Notes: a model not told the origin generated them from the letters alone. Shown: positions 48,503 through 58,347, counted from the first letter of the stretch. The stretch is DNA of 64,000 nt from Zobellia amurskyensis (GCF_009725985.1 NZ_RCNR01000024.1:1-64000), one strand, 5' to 3'. Made by a program: numbers and translations.

Positions 48503-50032
48503 ATGAGCGTCAAAAAAGCGTCTTCCGCACTGATTTCCGTATTCCACAAAGATGGATTAGAACCTATTGTAAGAAAATTTCAAGAACTTGGTATTACCAT
48601 TTACTCAACCGGTGGAACGGAGAAGTTCATTAAAGATTTAGGTATTGATGTTGTACCAGTTGAAGATGTTACAAGCTACCCTTCAATTCTTGGTGGCCGT
48701 GTAAAAACATTACACCCAAAAGTTTTTGGTGGTATTTTAAACCGTCAAGATAATGAAAGTGATGTTGCACAATTGGAGGAGTTTGAAATCCCACAATTAG
48801 ATATTGTAATCGTTGACTTATATCCGTTTGAAAAAACCGTAGCTAGTGGCGCATCGGAACAGGATATTATTGAAAAAATAGATATAGGTGGAATTTCACT
48901 TATTCGTGCCGCTGCCAAAAACTTTAAAGATGTGCTTTGTGTTTCTTCTATGGAAGATTACTCAGACTTCTTAAATGTTATTTCAGAAGGAAACGGAAGC
49001 ACCACCCTTGAGGACCGCAAACGTTTTGCAGCCAAATCGTTCAACGTTTCTTCGCATTACGACACCGCTATTTTCAATTACTTCAACAAAAACCACGATT
49101 TAGCTGCTTTAAAGGTTAGTGAGACTAACGGAAAAGTTTTACGATATGGTGAAAACCCACATCAGAAAGGATTTTTCTTTGGAGATTTTGATGCTATGTT
49201 CTCTAAACTCCACGGAAAAGAGCTTTCTTACAACAACCTATTAGATGTAGATGCTGCCGTTAATTTAATGGGGGAATTTAAAAATGACGCCCCTACATTC
49301 GCCATATTAAAACACAACAATGCTTGTGGTTTGGCACAAAGAGACACCCTACACCAAGCATATGTTGATGCATTAGCCGGTGACCCCGTTTCTGCGTTTG
49401 GCGGTGTATTGATCAGTAATAAAGAAATTGACAAAGCAACAGCAGACGAAATACATAAGTTATTTTGTGAAGTAGTTATTGCTCCAAGTTACAACGCTGA
49501 CGCCCTTGGGACATTAAAGGGTAAAAAGAATAGAATTATTTTGGTTCAGAATGAAGTTGCAATGCCGGAAATGACCGTAAGAACTTGTTTAAACGGTATG
49601 TTGCTTCAAGAAAAAGACCATAAGACTGACAGCCCAGAAGATTTAGTGACTGCAACCACAACAGCTCCTACAGCAAATGAAATAGAAGATTTAATCTTTG
49701 CTTCCAAATTATGTAAGCACACCAAATCTAACACTATTGTCCTTGCTAAAAATAAACAATTATGTGCTAGTGGAACCGGCCAGACCTCTCGTGTAGATGC
49801 TCTTAACCAAGCAATACACAAGGCTAAATCATTTAATTTTGACCTAAAAGGAGCCGTAATGGCGAGCGATGCGTTCTTTCCTTTTCCAGATTGTGTAGAG
49901 ATAGCCAATAAAAGTGGTATTTCTAGCGTTATACAGCCGGGCGGGTCCATTAAGGATCAATTAAGCATCGATTATTGTAATGAGAACAACGTATCTATGG
50001 TTATGACGGGCACACGTCATTTCAAGCATTAA
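48503..50032 (+). CDS. purH: bifunctional AICAR transformylase/IMP cyclohydrolase
   Basis: Catalyses the last two steps of IMP synthesis. 509 residues, normal length. The N-terminal MGS-like cyclohydrolase domain (to about 195) has YSTGGTEKFI and GGRVKTLHPKVFGGIL; the transformylase domain has LKHNNACGLA and the C-terminal MVMTGTRHFKH. Single gene, placed 67 bases before mreB. Confidence 0.96.
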   Translation: MSVKKASSALISVFHKDGLEPIVRKFQELGITIYSTGGTEKFIKDLGIDVVPVEDVTSYPSILGGRVKTLHPKVFGGILNRQDNESDVAQLEEFEIPQLDIVIVDLYPFEKTVASGASEQDIIEKIDIGGISLIRAAAKNFKDVLCVSSMEDYSDFLNVISEGNGSTTLEDRKRFAAKSFNVSSHYDTAIFNYFNKNHDLAALKVSETNGKVLRYGENPHQKGFFFGDFDAMFSKLHGKELSYNNLLDVDAAVNLMGEFKNDAPTFAILKHNNACGLAQRDTLHQAYVDALAGDPVSAFGGVLISNKEIDKATADEIHKLFCEVVIAPSYNADALGTLKGKKNRIILVQNEVAMPEMTVRTCLNGMLLQEKDHKTDSPEDLVTATTTAPTANEIEDLIFASKLCKHTKSNTIVLAKNKQLCASGTGQTSRVDALNQAIHKAKSFNFDLKGAVMASDAFFPFPDCVEIANKSGISSVIQPGGSIKDQLSIDYCNENNVSMVMTGTRHFKH

Positions 50033-50038
50033 TTTCAT

Positions 50039-50046
50039 TACTTTTG
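50039..50046 (+). promoter_or_regulatory. possible -7 element of the mre operon
   Basis: TACTTTTG matches TAnnTTTG and lies 54 bases before the mreB ATG, just after the purH stop. The -33 element is not clear. Confidence 0.4.
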
Positions 50047-50099
50047 ATATTGAAGCACACCCCTTATCAAGCTTAGTAACATAACCAAACAGATTACAA

Positions 50100-51128
50100 A
50101 TGGGATTTTTTGATTTCTTGACTGAGGAAATCGCCATCGATTTAGGTACGGCGAACACCCTAATCATACACAATGACAAGGTAGTTGTAGATAGCCCGTC
50201 TATCGTAGCTAGAGACCGTATTTCAGGCAAAATTATCGCTGTTGGTAAAGAAGCCAACATGATGCAGGGTAAAACTCACGAAAACATTAAAACTATACGC
50301 CCTCTTAAAGATGGTGTAATAGCTGATTTTGATGCTTCGGAAAAAATGCTAATGATGTTTATCAAGAACATTCCTGCATTAAAGAAAAAATGGTTTCCAC
50401 CAGCATTGCGATTAGTTATCTGTATTCCTTCCGGTATTACCGAAGTAGAAATGCGTGCGGTAAAAGAATCTGCAGAACGTGTAAATGGTAAAGAAGTTTA
50501 CTTGATCCATGAACCAATGGCAGCAGCCATAGGTATTGGCCTAGACATCATGCAACCTAAAGGAAACATGATTGTAGATATAGGAGGTGGTACTACGGAA
50601 ATTGCCGTTATAGCTTTAGGTGGTATTGTCTGTGATAAATCTGTAAAGATTGCAGGTGATGTTTTCACCAATGACATTATTTATTACATGCGTACCCAGC
50701 ACAACCTTTATGTAGGTGAAGCTACCGCAGAAAGTATAAAAATAGAAATAGGTTCGGCTACTGAAGATTTGCAGACACCACCAGATGAAAAATCTGTTCA
50801 AGGTCGTGATCTTTTGACCGGTAAGCCTAAGCAGGTTCAGATTTCGTACCGCGAGATTGCCAAAGCTCTGGATAAATCTATTCTTCGTGTAGAAGATGCC
50901 GTTATGGAGACACTTTCACAAACACCTCCAGAATTGGCTGCAGATATTTATAATACCGGTATATATTTAGCCGGTGGTGGTTCCATGCTACGTGGACTTG
51001 ACAGAAGGCTGTCTCAGAAGACGGATTTACCTGTTTACATTGCAGAAGACCCGCTAAGAGCAGTAGTTAGGGGTACAGGTATAGCTCTTAAGAATTTAGA
51101 GCGCTACAAAAGTATCCTCATCAAATAA
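50100..51128 (+). CDS. mreB: rod shape-determining protein MreB
   Basis: Bacterial actin that organises cell elongation, 342 residues. The phosphate-binding loops AIDLGTANTLI and VDIGGGTTEIAVIALGG, and the adenosine motif YLAGGGSMLRGLD, are intact. First gene of the mreB-mreC-mreD-mrdA-rodA operon. Confidence 0.97.
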   Translation: MGFFDFLTEEIAIDLGTANTLIIHNDKVVVDSPSIVARDRISGKIIAVGKEANMMQGKTHENIKTIRPLKDGVIADFDASEKMLMMFIKNIPALKKKWFPPALRLVICIPSGITEVEMRAVKESAERVNGKEVYLIHEPMAAAIGIGLDIMQPKGNMIVDIGGGTTEIAVIALGGIVCDKSVKIAGDVFTNDIIYYMRTQHNLYVGEATAESIKIEIGSATEDLQTPPDEKSVQGRDLLTGKPKQVQISYREIAKALDKSILRVEDAVMETLSQTPPELAADIYNTGIYLAGGGSMLRGLDRRLSQKTDLPVYIAEDPLRAVVRGTGIALKNLERYKSILIK

Positions 51129-51217
51129 AACCTAAAGATTTCGGGGCGATTTCAAAAGGTTTTAAATTTTATTTCCATTCGGAATTGCTTCGCAGGTTTC
51201 ACCAAATCTAATAGTGA

Positions 51218-52039
51218 ATGCAGCAGATCATCAACTTTATCATACGATATAAGAACTTTCTTCTTTATGTCTTTTTGATGATTGTTTCTTTGGGGTTTAC
51301 GATTCAATCGCACTCCTATCACCAATCGCGTTTTTTTAACTCGTCTAATTGGATAACCGGTAATATTCTTGAATCCTCTAATAACGTTTCTACTTATTTT
51401 GGACTTGACCGAGAGAACCAAAAGCTTATGCACGAGAATGAATATTTGCGTAAGTTACTGTTCAATAAAAAAGAAATAGACACTACGGCATTAGATTCCG
51501 TTCAATTAACCTATACCATTACAACGGGAAAAGTCATTAAAAACAGTTTTGCCGATCCTCGCAACTATATTACTATAAATCAAGGCAAAAAAGACAGTGT
51601 TAAGCCAGATATGGGCGTCATAACCAGTAAAGGTATCTTAGGTATTGTAGAAAACACTTCTAACAACTTTGCTACGGTACAGTCTATCCTGAACGAAAAA
51701 TCCAACATCAATGCCAAAATCAAGAACACCAATCACTTTGGTTCTTTAGTTTGGAACATGAAGCAATACAATGTTGTGCAGTTGGTTGATATCCCAAGGT
51801 TGGTGCCACTTACTATTGGAGACACCATTGTAACCGGAGGCATGAGTAGTATTTTCCCTGAAAACATTCCTATTGGTACAATAAGGAAGTTTGACCTAAA
51901 CACCTCAAAAAGTTTTTACAATATTGATGTGGCCTTATTTAACGACATGACCAACATTAAAAATGTCTACATTATAGACAACTCCAATAGAGAAGAAATT
52001 TTAGAACTAGAAAAACTAACGGAGACAAATGGTCAGTAA
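51218..52039 (+). CDS. mreC: rod shape-determining protein MreC
   Basis: Bitopic periplasmic scaffold of the elongasome, 273 residues. N-terminal TM helix (about 12-28), coiled coil (about 60-80: NQKLMHENEYLRKLL), then the double beta-barrel domain with NYITINQGKKDSVKPDMGVI and GIVENTSNNFATVQSILN. Overlaps mreD by 11 bases. Confidence 0.93.
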   Translation: MQQIINFIIRYKNFLLYVFLMIVSLGFTIQSHSYHQSRFFNSSNWITGNILESSNNVSTYFGLDRENQKLMHENEYLRKLLFNKKEIDTTALDSVQLTYTITTGKVIKNSFADPRNYITINQGKKDSVKPDMGVITSKGILGIVENTSNNFATVQSILNEKSNINAKIKNTNHFGSLVWNMKQYNVVQLVDIPRLVPLTIGDTIVTGGMSSIFPENIPIGTIRKFDLNTSKSFYNIDVALFNDMTNIKNVYIIDNSNREEILELEKLTETNGQ

Positions 52040-52538
52040 TTATTACTTCTTAAATGTCATTCGTTTTATACTATTGGTACTAGTACAGGTATTGGTATTC
52101 AATAAGTTGAATTTCTTCGGTTTTATAAACCCAATGGTTTACATTCTGTTTCTCTACTGGTACCCAGTAAAAGAGAACAGGGCGGCATTTATAGGACTAG
52201 GTTTTTTACTGGGCATAGCTATAGACTTCTTTTCCGATACTATGGCCATACACGCAGCATCTACTATTACCATTGCCTACATGAGGCCTGCCATAATGCG
52301 GTTTGTATTTGGCGTAAACTTTGAATTTCAAAGTTTTAAATTAAGTAATACCACTAGGGCACAACAAATTACGTATTTGGCGTTATTAATTATAGTGCAC
52401 CACTTTGTTTTCTTTACTCTAGAAATTTTTAGTTTGGCTAATTTCCTATTAATTTTGAAGAAGGTATTCGCTACGGGCACCGCAACACTTATTCTTTGCT
52501 TGTTATTCGGTTCGCTTTTTAGTGTTCGTAAAGAGTAA
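52029..52538 (+). CDS. mreD: rod shape-determining protein MreD
   Basis: Integral membrane partner of MreC, 169 residues with about five TM helices. Its ATG lies inside the end of mreC (11-base overlap), which indicates translational coupling. Sequence is poorly conserved in the family; assignment rests on topology and on its place between mreC and mrdA. Confidence 0.9.
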   Translation: MVSNYYFLNVIRFILLVLVQVLVFNKLNFFGFINPMVYILFLYWYPVKENRAAFIGLGFLLGIAIDFFSDTMAIHAASTITIAYMRPAIMRFVFGVNFEFQSFKLSNTTRAQQITYLALLIIVHHFVFFTLEIFSLANFLLILKKVFATGTATLILCLLFGSLFSVRKE

Positions 52539-52582
52539 GAAGCAAAAAAGTATAAACTCCTTTAATTAAAATTTCATCTAAG

Positions 52583-54508
52583 ATGAAAAAGCTGTTATTA
52601 TCATCCATTATCGTAATCATTGGTATTACGTTTCTCGGCAGACTTTCGTACCTGCAGATATTCAGCTTTTCTCCAGATCAGGTTTTAGAGGACCCTGCTA
52701 TAAAAAGGGTCTATGATTATCCAGAACGCGGTTATATCTATGATAGAAACGGAAAGCTTTTGGTTGGTAACGACCCTGCATATGATGTCATGGTCATTCC
52801 GCGTGAAGTTCGTGAACTAGATACTTTAGAACTTTGTGGACTTCTTAAGATTGATAAGGAGAAATTTAAAAAAGAATTACGAAAAGCTAGAATCTATTCC
52901 CCAAGGCTACCTTCCGTTTTTGTCCCACAGCTGTCAAAAGAAGATTACGCTAAGCTTCAAGAGAAAATGCGTCATTACCGAGGCTTCTATATACAAAAAC
53001 GTTCGTTACGTTATTATGACACCAACAGTGCCGCCAACGTATTGGGATATATTAGCGAGGTAAACGAAAGGGACTTGGCCAAAAACCCGTATTATGTTCA
53101 AGGTGAACTTACGGGCCGTACAGGTGTAGAAAAAGTGTATGAAGATATTCTAAGAGGCCGTAAAGGCGTACAATACATTCAAAAAGATCGTTTCAACAGG
53201 GATATTGGACCCTATAAAAACGGAACATTGGACACCTTGCCTGAACAAGGATTTGAAATTAATGTTACCATTGACAAGGATTTACAGGAGTATGGCGAAA
53301 AACTTATGGTTGGTAAGTGGGGAGGCATTGTAGCTATTGAACCTGCTACTGGAGAAATATTATCTATGATTTCAGGACCTACCTATGACCCATCACTTTT
53401 AGTAGGAAGAAAAAGGTCTGCTAATTATAGTAAACTACACTATGATTCCATCTCAAAACCAACGTTTGACCGATCTATATCTTTCGAAAAGAGTCCAGGT
53501 TCGCCATTCAAGGCCATTAATGCGCTGATTGCCTTGCAAGAAGGAGCCATTACACCTTCAACAACATTTACATGTCACCACGGATTTTTCATAGGGAGGT
53601 CCAAAAAAGGATGCCACTGTGGAGGTGGAACACGAACCCTGAATAACGGAATTTACAAATCATGTAATGCCTATTTTGTTGGTGCCTACAAAAAATTGTT
53701 TGAACAATTCCCGTCTAATAGCGAAGCTATGGATGCCTGGGAAAAACATGTTAGAAGTTTTGGACTAGGCTCCTATTTGGGCTCCGACCTTTACACCGGA
53801 AGACCAGGAAGTGTTCCAAGTACAGAACTATACAATAAATGGTACGGCGTAGGAGATAAGAGATGGTCTGCCACTACTACATACTCAAATGCCATTGGGC
53901 AGGGAGAGGTAAACGTTACCCCAATACAATTGGCAAATATGACGGCAGCAATTGCCAATAGAGGTTTTTTCTTTACGCCACACGTCTTAAAAAAAATAGA
54001 TGGAAAAGAAATCAGCATTCCTGACTTTGTAGAGCCTAAACACACCACTATTGACAAGAGACATTTTGAACCTGTAATTCAAGGTATGGCCGATGTTTAT
54101 CACAAAGGAACAGCCCAGTACATACAAATACCAGATATTGAAATTGCCGGAAAAACAGGTACTGTTGAAAATTATATTAAAATAGACAGCGTAAAAACAC
54201 AATTAACGGATAACTCGGTTTTTGTAGCCTTTGCTCCCGTTGAGAATCCAACCATTGCTATTGCCGTTTACATTCAGAACGGATATTATGGCTCTAGATA
54301 CGCCGGACACATTGCCTCATTAATGATTGAAAAATATATTAAACGAGAGGTTACCCGTAAAGACCTTGAGAAGAGGATGCTTGAAAGAACTTTAGAACGT
54401 GAATATGCCAAGCCCTATAGCGGAAAAGAATTCAAAATAAACGAATACGATTGGAGCCAGGATGCTAATAAATTTCATGCAGAAAAAGCAGAATCCCTTT
54501 CAGAATAA
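52583..54508 (+). CDS. mrdA: penicillin-binding protein 2
   Basis: Elongasome transpeptidase, 641 residues. N-terminal TM anchor (4-24), dimerisation/pedestal domain with RGYIYDRNGKLL-type motif, and a transpeptidase domain with SxxK (Ser in GSPFKAI), SxN (KSCNAYF) and KTG (AGKTGTVEN) motifs. Followed after 6 bases by rodA, its glycosyltransferase partner. Confidence 0.96.
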   Translation: MKKLLLSSIIVIIGITFLGRLSYLQIFSFSPDQVLEDPAIKRVYDYPERGYIYDRNGKLLVGNDPAYDVMVIPREVRELDTLELCGLLKIDKEKFKKELRKARIYSPRLPSVFVPQLSKEDYAKLQEKMRHYRGFYIQKRSLRYYDTNSAANVLGYISEVNERDLAKNPYYVQGELTGRTGVEKVYEDILRGRKGVQYIQKDRFNRDIGPYKNGTLDTLPEQGFEINVTIDKDLQEYGEKLMVGKWGGIVAIEPATGEILSMISGPTYDPSLLVGRKRSANYSKLHYDSISKPTFDRSISFEKSPGSPFKAINALIALQEGAITPSTTFTCHHGFFIGRSKKGCHCGGGTRTLNNGIYKSCNAYFVGAYKKLFEQFPSNSEAMDAWEKHVRSFGLGSYLGSDLYTGRPGSVPSTELYNKWYGVGDKRWSATTTYSNAIGQGEVNVTPIQLANMTAAIANRGFFFTPHVLKKIDGKEISIPDFVEPKHTTIDKRHFEPVIQGMADVYHKGTAQYIQIPDIEIAGKTGTVENYIKIDSVKTQLTDNSVFVAFAPVENPTIAIAVYIQNGYYGSRYAGHIASLMIEKYIKREVTRKDLEKRMLERTLEREYAKPYSGKEFKINEYDWSQDANKFHAEKAESLSE

Positions 54509-54514
54509 AAACAT

Positions 54515-55798
54515 ATGTCCGGTAAAAGTGTCCTCAAACGTATCGATTGGCTTTCTGTCCTGTTCTACTTACTCCTATTAACCATTGGCTGGGTAAACAT
54601 CTATTCAAGTACTTTTTCGGAAAGCGACTCCTCTATTTTTGATTTTAGCACCTTACACGGCAAACAACTTTTCTTTATCCTAACGAGTTTTGCTTCAATT
54701 GTAATTCTCTTGGCTCTAGAAGCCAACTTTTATGAACGGTTTTCCAGTGTACTCTATATCATTTCAATGGTTCTCTTGTTGGGGCTTTTCGTTTTCGGAA
54801 AGACCATTGCAGGTGCTACTTCATGGTATGACTTGGGCTTTTTTAACCTTCAACCCTCAGAGCTGGCAAAAGTGGCTACGGCACTGGCTTTAGCCAAATA
54901 TCTTAGCGACATACAGACGGATATAAAACGAAATAAAGATCAGCTTTACGCTTTCGCTATCATATTGATTCCGGCTATATTGATTATACCACAACCCGAT
55001 CCGGGCAGTGCATTGGTTTTCTTTTCCTTGAGTTTTGTTATTTTTAGAGAAGGACTTCCTATCTACTACTTGGGCATCGCATTTTTTGCGATTCTAATTT
55101 TTGTTACCACTTTAATGTTCGGTACTATTTGGATTACGATTGGCATCGCTCTAATCTTGGTGCTTTTCTTTCTTCTAAAAAAGAAAAAATTTAGGGTTCC
55201 CGTAATACCCACAGTAATAGCCGTTGTAGTTACCATTCTTTTTTCGCTTTCTGTTGATTTTGTTTTTAACAATGTCTTTGAACAACGCCACCGTGACCGT
55301 TTTAGCCTTTGGTTGCGTTTGGAAAAAGACCCTGCGAAATTGGAATACATAAGAAAAACCATAGGATACAATACTTATCAATCTGAAAAAGCTATCGAAT
55401 CTGGTGGTTTCTTCGGAAAAGGTTTTCTAGAGGGCACCAGAACTAAGGGAGATTTTGTACCTGAACAACATACAGATTATATTTTTAGTACCGTTGGTGA
55501 AGAATGGGGCTTTTTAGGCACCTCAACAGTTGTTTTGCTTTTTACGCTTTTATTACTGCGCCTGGTCTACCTCTCCGAACGTCAAAAAACGGGTTTTGCA
55601 CGGATGTACGGTTACGGAGTTATTTCAATTTTGCTGGTACACTACTTTATAAACATTGGTATGGTAATAGGTGTACTACCAACAATTGGCATACCCCTAC
55701 CCTTCTTTAGTTATGGTGGATCAGGACTGCTCTTTTTTACCGCCCTACTTTTTATTTTCTTAAAGCTGGACGCAAACCGATTGAAGGAAGGTATTTAA
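54515..55798 (+). CDS. rodA: rod shape-determining protein RodA
   Basis: SEDS-family peptidoglycan glycosyltransferase, 427 residues and about ten TM helices. Family motifs GATSWYDLGFFNLQPSELAK, QPDPGSALVF and the C-terminal GIPLPFFSYGGSGLL are clear. Last gene of the mre operon; partners the PBP2 encoded just upstream. A short intergenic gap follows without a clear hairpin. Confidence 0.96.
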   Translation: MSGKSVLKRIDWLSVLFYLLLLTIGWVNIYSSTFSESDSSIFDFSTLHGKQLFFILTSFASIVILLALEANFYERFSSVLYIISMVLLLGLFVFGKTIAGATSWYDLGFFNLQPSELAKVATALALAKYLSDIQTDIKRNKDQLYAFAIILIPAILIIPQPDPGSALVFFSLSFVIFREGLPIYYLGIAFFAILIFVTTLMFGTIWITIGIALILVLFFLLKKKKFRVPVIPTVIAVVVTILFSLSVDFVFNNVFEQRHRDRFSLWLRLEKDPAKLEYIRKTIGYNTYQSEKAIESGGFFGKGFLEGTRTKGDFVPEQHTDYIFSTVGEEWGFLGTSTVVLLFTLLLLRLVYLSERQKTGFARMYGYGVISILLVHYFINIGMVIGVLPTIGIPLPFFSYGGSGLLFFTALLFIFLKLDANRLKEGI

Positions 55799-55840
55799 AT
55801 CTAGAGCATCCCACTTATTGAGAAGCCTATTATTTGCGAG

Positions 55841-56659
55841 CTAGAATTTAAAGTTCCAGTCTCCAGTATCAACTGTGCTCTCCAATTGGTTTTGTTGCTT
55901 TTTTGAAAGCTTCTCAAAAAAATCGATACCGGTGCGTATTTCAATCTTATCAACAGGAACACTAAATTGCTTTAAAGATTTTGTGCTCTGCTTTCCCTCC
56001 ATTAAAAAAGCTATAACCTTTTGATCATCACCATTGCCACGAGCTATTATTTTGTAATAAAACTTAGGCACATCTACATCTTCTTCCCCTATTTCTTCCA
56101 AACCTTTTTCTAATACTCCGGCCGTAACCACAAAAACCTCTCCGTATTGCTTTGCCCACATACGCACTTGCTTTTCTAATTCATTCCAAATACCTGCATT
56201 AAAATCCCGGTCTTGCGGACTTATGTTACTAGTGTAAAAGGTTTCATCATACGCCTGTTTGGTAAACCGCCTATCACCTGCAGGACACAAATGCCCTCTA
56301 TCATAACCAGAGCCTTTATAGTTTCGCCAATCTGCGGATTTTGTCCTCACCTTTGGGTCTTCAATAAAATAGGGACGTTTACGATCATCATGAGTTAGAT
56401 GTTCCTTTTTTAAGATATATGCCACCCATTCCGCCTGTTCATAAGGTTCGTTGTACGATAATGTATAGTGACTGTGCTCAACTATTTCACCGGTAGTAGA
56501 ACTGGGCATAAGATTACGGGCTATGGAAGTTTTGGGGCCATTTTCCGTTTGTTGCGAATAGGTATCGGGGGTGTAAAAATTATCAAACAACCAATAAGCT
56601 GCGATACAAACCAACATTAATACAGAATAAATCAGCTTATTCTTTTGAGTCTTATACAT
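55841..56659 (-). CDS. DNA/RNA non-specific endonuclease
   Basis: Secreted or membrane-anchored NUC1-type (beta-beta-alpha metal) nuclease, 272 residues. An N-terminal hydrophobic anchor (about 9-25) is followed by the domain with the catalytic motif DRGHLCPAGDRR, and then TFYTSNISPQDRDFNAGIWNELE, where the second Asn/Glu metal-site residues lie. Likely used for nucleic acid scavenging or degradation outside the cytoplasm. Transcribed towards rodA. Confidence 0.88.
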   Translation of the reverse strand: MYKTQKNKLIYSVLMLVCIAAYWLFDNFYTPDTYSQQTENGPKTSIARNLMPSSTTGEIVEHSHYTLSYNEPYEQAEWVAYILKKEHLTHDDRKRPYFIEDPKVRTKSADWRNYKGSGYDRGHLCPAGDRRFTKQAYDETFYTSNISPQDRDFNAGIWNELEKQVRMWAKQYGEVFVVTAGVLEKGLEEIGEEDVDVPKFYYKIIARGNGDDQKVIAFLMEGKQSTKSLKQFSVPVDKIEIRTGIDFFEKLSKKQQNQLESTVDTGDWNFKF

Positions 56660-56817
56660 TCTTCAAATTTACTATAAAATTAGTACGAGATTTTAAAGAG
56701 CCAAATGTAAGCAAACGCTAAAAATTTCGACAAATAAGCACATTTCATACAATGCAATATATTTATTTTGTACTATCTAGTTTACGTAACAAATTAGTTT
56801 AAAAGAAAGGAAAATTT

Positions 56818-57270
56818 ATGCTTACATGGAAAGATGTAATCAGTTTTAGTGTTAAGGGAAATCCCGAACCTGATAGAAGAGTTGAAAAGAGCGAAGCCGA
56901 ATGGCGTGAACTACTGACTCCTGAACAGTTTAGAATTACCCGTAAAAAAGGTACGGAACAAGCACATACCGGGGCACTTTGTAGTGCACACGACGCTGGC
57001 AAATATAACTGTATCTGTTGCGACACACCTTTGTTCGATTCTACTATTAAGTTTGAATCAGGAACCGGTTGGCCCAGTTTTACGCAACCCATTAAAGAGA
57101 ATGCCATAAAATACCATAAGGACACTTCTTTTGGTATGGTACGGGTAGAAGTTATGTGCAACACTTGTGATGCACATTTAGGTCACATTTTCCCGGACGG
57201 TCCAGAACCAAGTGGTCTTCGTTACTGTATTAATTCAGAATCAATGCAACTACAAAAAGAAAGTCTTTAA
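56818..57270 (+). CDS. msrB: peptide-methionine (R)-S-oxide reductase MsrB
   Basis: Reduces the R epimer of methionine sulfoxide in proteins. 150 residues, no signal peptide. Zinc cysteines C65, C68 and C114, C117 (CICC and CNTC) and the catalytic C137 in GLRYCINSESM are present. The msrA gene starts one base after the stop, so the two repair enzymes are coexpressed. Confidence 0.95.
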   Translation: MLTWKDVISFSVKGNPEPDRRVEKSEAEWRELLTPEQFRITRKKGTEQAHTGALCSAHDAGKYNCICCDTPLFDSTIKFESGTGWPSFTQPIKENAIKYHKDTSFGMVRVEVMCNTCDAHLGHIFPDGPEPSGLRYCINSESMQLQKESL

Positions 57271-57271
57271 A

Positions 57272-57829
57272 ATGAGTCACAAAAATTTAGAAATAGCCAC
57301 TCTTGGTGGCGGATGCTTTTGGTGTATAGAAGCTGTTTTGCAAGAATTAAAAGGGATTGAGAAATTAGTCTCGGGGTATACCGGCGGAAATGCTCCTGGC
57401 AAACCTACATACAAAGAAGTATGTTCGGGCCTTACCGGTCACGCAGAAGTCGTACAGGTTACTTTTGACCCTTCCGTAATCTCTTATCAAGATTTACTGA
57501 TTGTGTTCATGACAAGTCATGATCCAACCTCTCTTAACCGTCAAGGTGGCGATGTGGGTACGCAATACCGTTCAGTAATTTATTATCACAATAACGCTCA
57601 AAAAACAGTTGCTGAAACCGTAATTAAAGAATTGGCATCTTATTTTGATGACCCTATCGTCACGGAATTAAGTGAACTACCCGTTTTTTATGATGCCGAA
57701 GAGTATCACCAAGACTATTACCGCAATAACACCTCTCAAGGCTATTGTAGCGCTGTAATAACACCTAAATTGGCGAAACTAAGGAAAATGCACGCAGACA
57801 AGTTAAAGCAATCGCTAACTAGCTCGTAA
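57272..57829 (+). CDS. msrA: peptide-methionine (S)-S-oxide reductase MsrA
   Basis: Reduces the S epimer of methionine sulfoxide. 185 residues from the ATG at 57272; the frame stays open upstream within msrB, so that extension is not used. GGGCFWCIEAV holds the catalytic C15, with PTYKEV, GHAEVV and GTQYRSVIYY active-site parts and a resolving Cys in QGYCSAVI. All residues needed for activity appear present. Confidence 0.95.
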   Translation: MSHKNLEIATLGGGCFWCIEAVLQELKGIEKLVSGYTGGNAPGKPTYKEVCSGLTGHAEVVQVTFDPSVISYQDLLIVFMTSHDPTSLNRQGGDVGTQYRSVIYYHNNAQKTVAETVIKELASYFDDPIVTELSELPVFYDAEEYHQDYYRNNTSQGYCSAVITPKLAKLRKMHADKLKQSLTSS

Positions 57830-57884
57830 CCGGTTTTACGCAACTAGCCTATAGGAAACCGCAATTGGTCTTCCCAAGTTTATA

Positions 57885-57933
57885 AAATGGGTTTTAAGAA
57901 AGTAGTTTTACAGAACAATCTTAAAACCCATTT
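57885..57933. repeat. 15-base perfect inverted repeat
   Basis: AAATGGGTTTTAAGA (57885-57899) and TCTTAAAACCCATTT (57919-57933) are exact reverse complements separated by 19 bases. The right arm ends 2 bases before the ATG of the broken DoxX-like frame. It lacks a T-run, so it looks more like an operator or translation-control hairpin than a terminator; it could also be a weak terminator of msrBA. Confidence 0.75.
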
Positions 57934-57935
57934 CT

Positions 57936-58262
57936 ATGAAAACCACATAACTATATTAACGTATTGTCCTTTCTTTATTCTCTTTAGCTATCGTATATGC
58001 CGTAGCGAATTCATTCATTAACTACGAAAACGTTATTCTAAAATTTGAAGAATTAGGGTACCCTCCATATTTAATATTCGTACTAGGAACAGCCCAACTA
58101 CTTGGTCTTTCCGTTCTAATTTTAAATAAAACAGCTTGGATTCGTGAATGGGCCTATACCGTATTCTGTATTATTGCACTTGATGTAACCTACGTACAAA
58201 ACAAAATCTTAACGAGAAAAGTAACTTATCTACAAAAGAAATACAAACTCAACCTACGCTAA
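57936..58262 (+). pseudogene. DoxX-like protein with two in-frame stop codons
   Basis: From ATG 57936 the frame reads four codons, then TAA (57948), CTA TAT, then TAA (57957), and from CGT 57960 stays open for 100 codons to TAA 58260. The open part contains no ATG, GTG or TTG, so it cannot start internally in the usual way. Its sequence has helices and the motif FEELGYPPYLIFVLGTAQLL followed by IREWAYTVFC, like DoxX-like membrane proteins (about 110-125 residues). Most simply it is a recently broken gene. Suppressed reading or an ATT start are less likely options. Confidence 0.6.
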
Positions 58263-58265
58263 AAA

Positions 58266-58298
58266 CTGTAGCATGATTTGGGAGCTACAGCTTTATTT
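58266..58298 (+). terminator. hairpin with T-rich tail after the DoxX-like frame
   Basis: CTGTAGC (58266-58272) pairs with GCTACAG (58284-58290) around an 11-base loop, followed by a T-rich stretch. It suggests the broken frame was once a transcribed gene, or that it still lies on a transcript. Confidence 0.55.
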
Positions 58299-58311
58299 TT
58301 TTTGCGACTTG

Positions 58312-58347
58312 AAAGGCCTGTTATTCCATCAGGCCTTTCTTTATTTT
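58312..58347 (+). terminator. second hairpin with T-rich tail
   Basis: AAAGGCCTG and CAGGCCTTT are perfect 9-base arms with a 9-base loop, followed by a T-rich run. It is the stronger of the two hairpins here and insulates the MsrA paralogue from upstream transcription. Confidence 0.75.
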
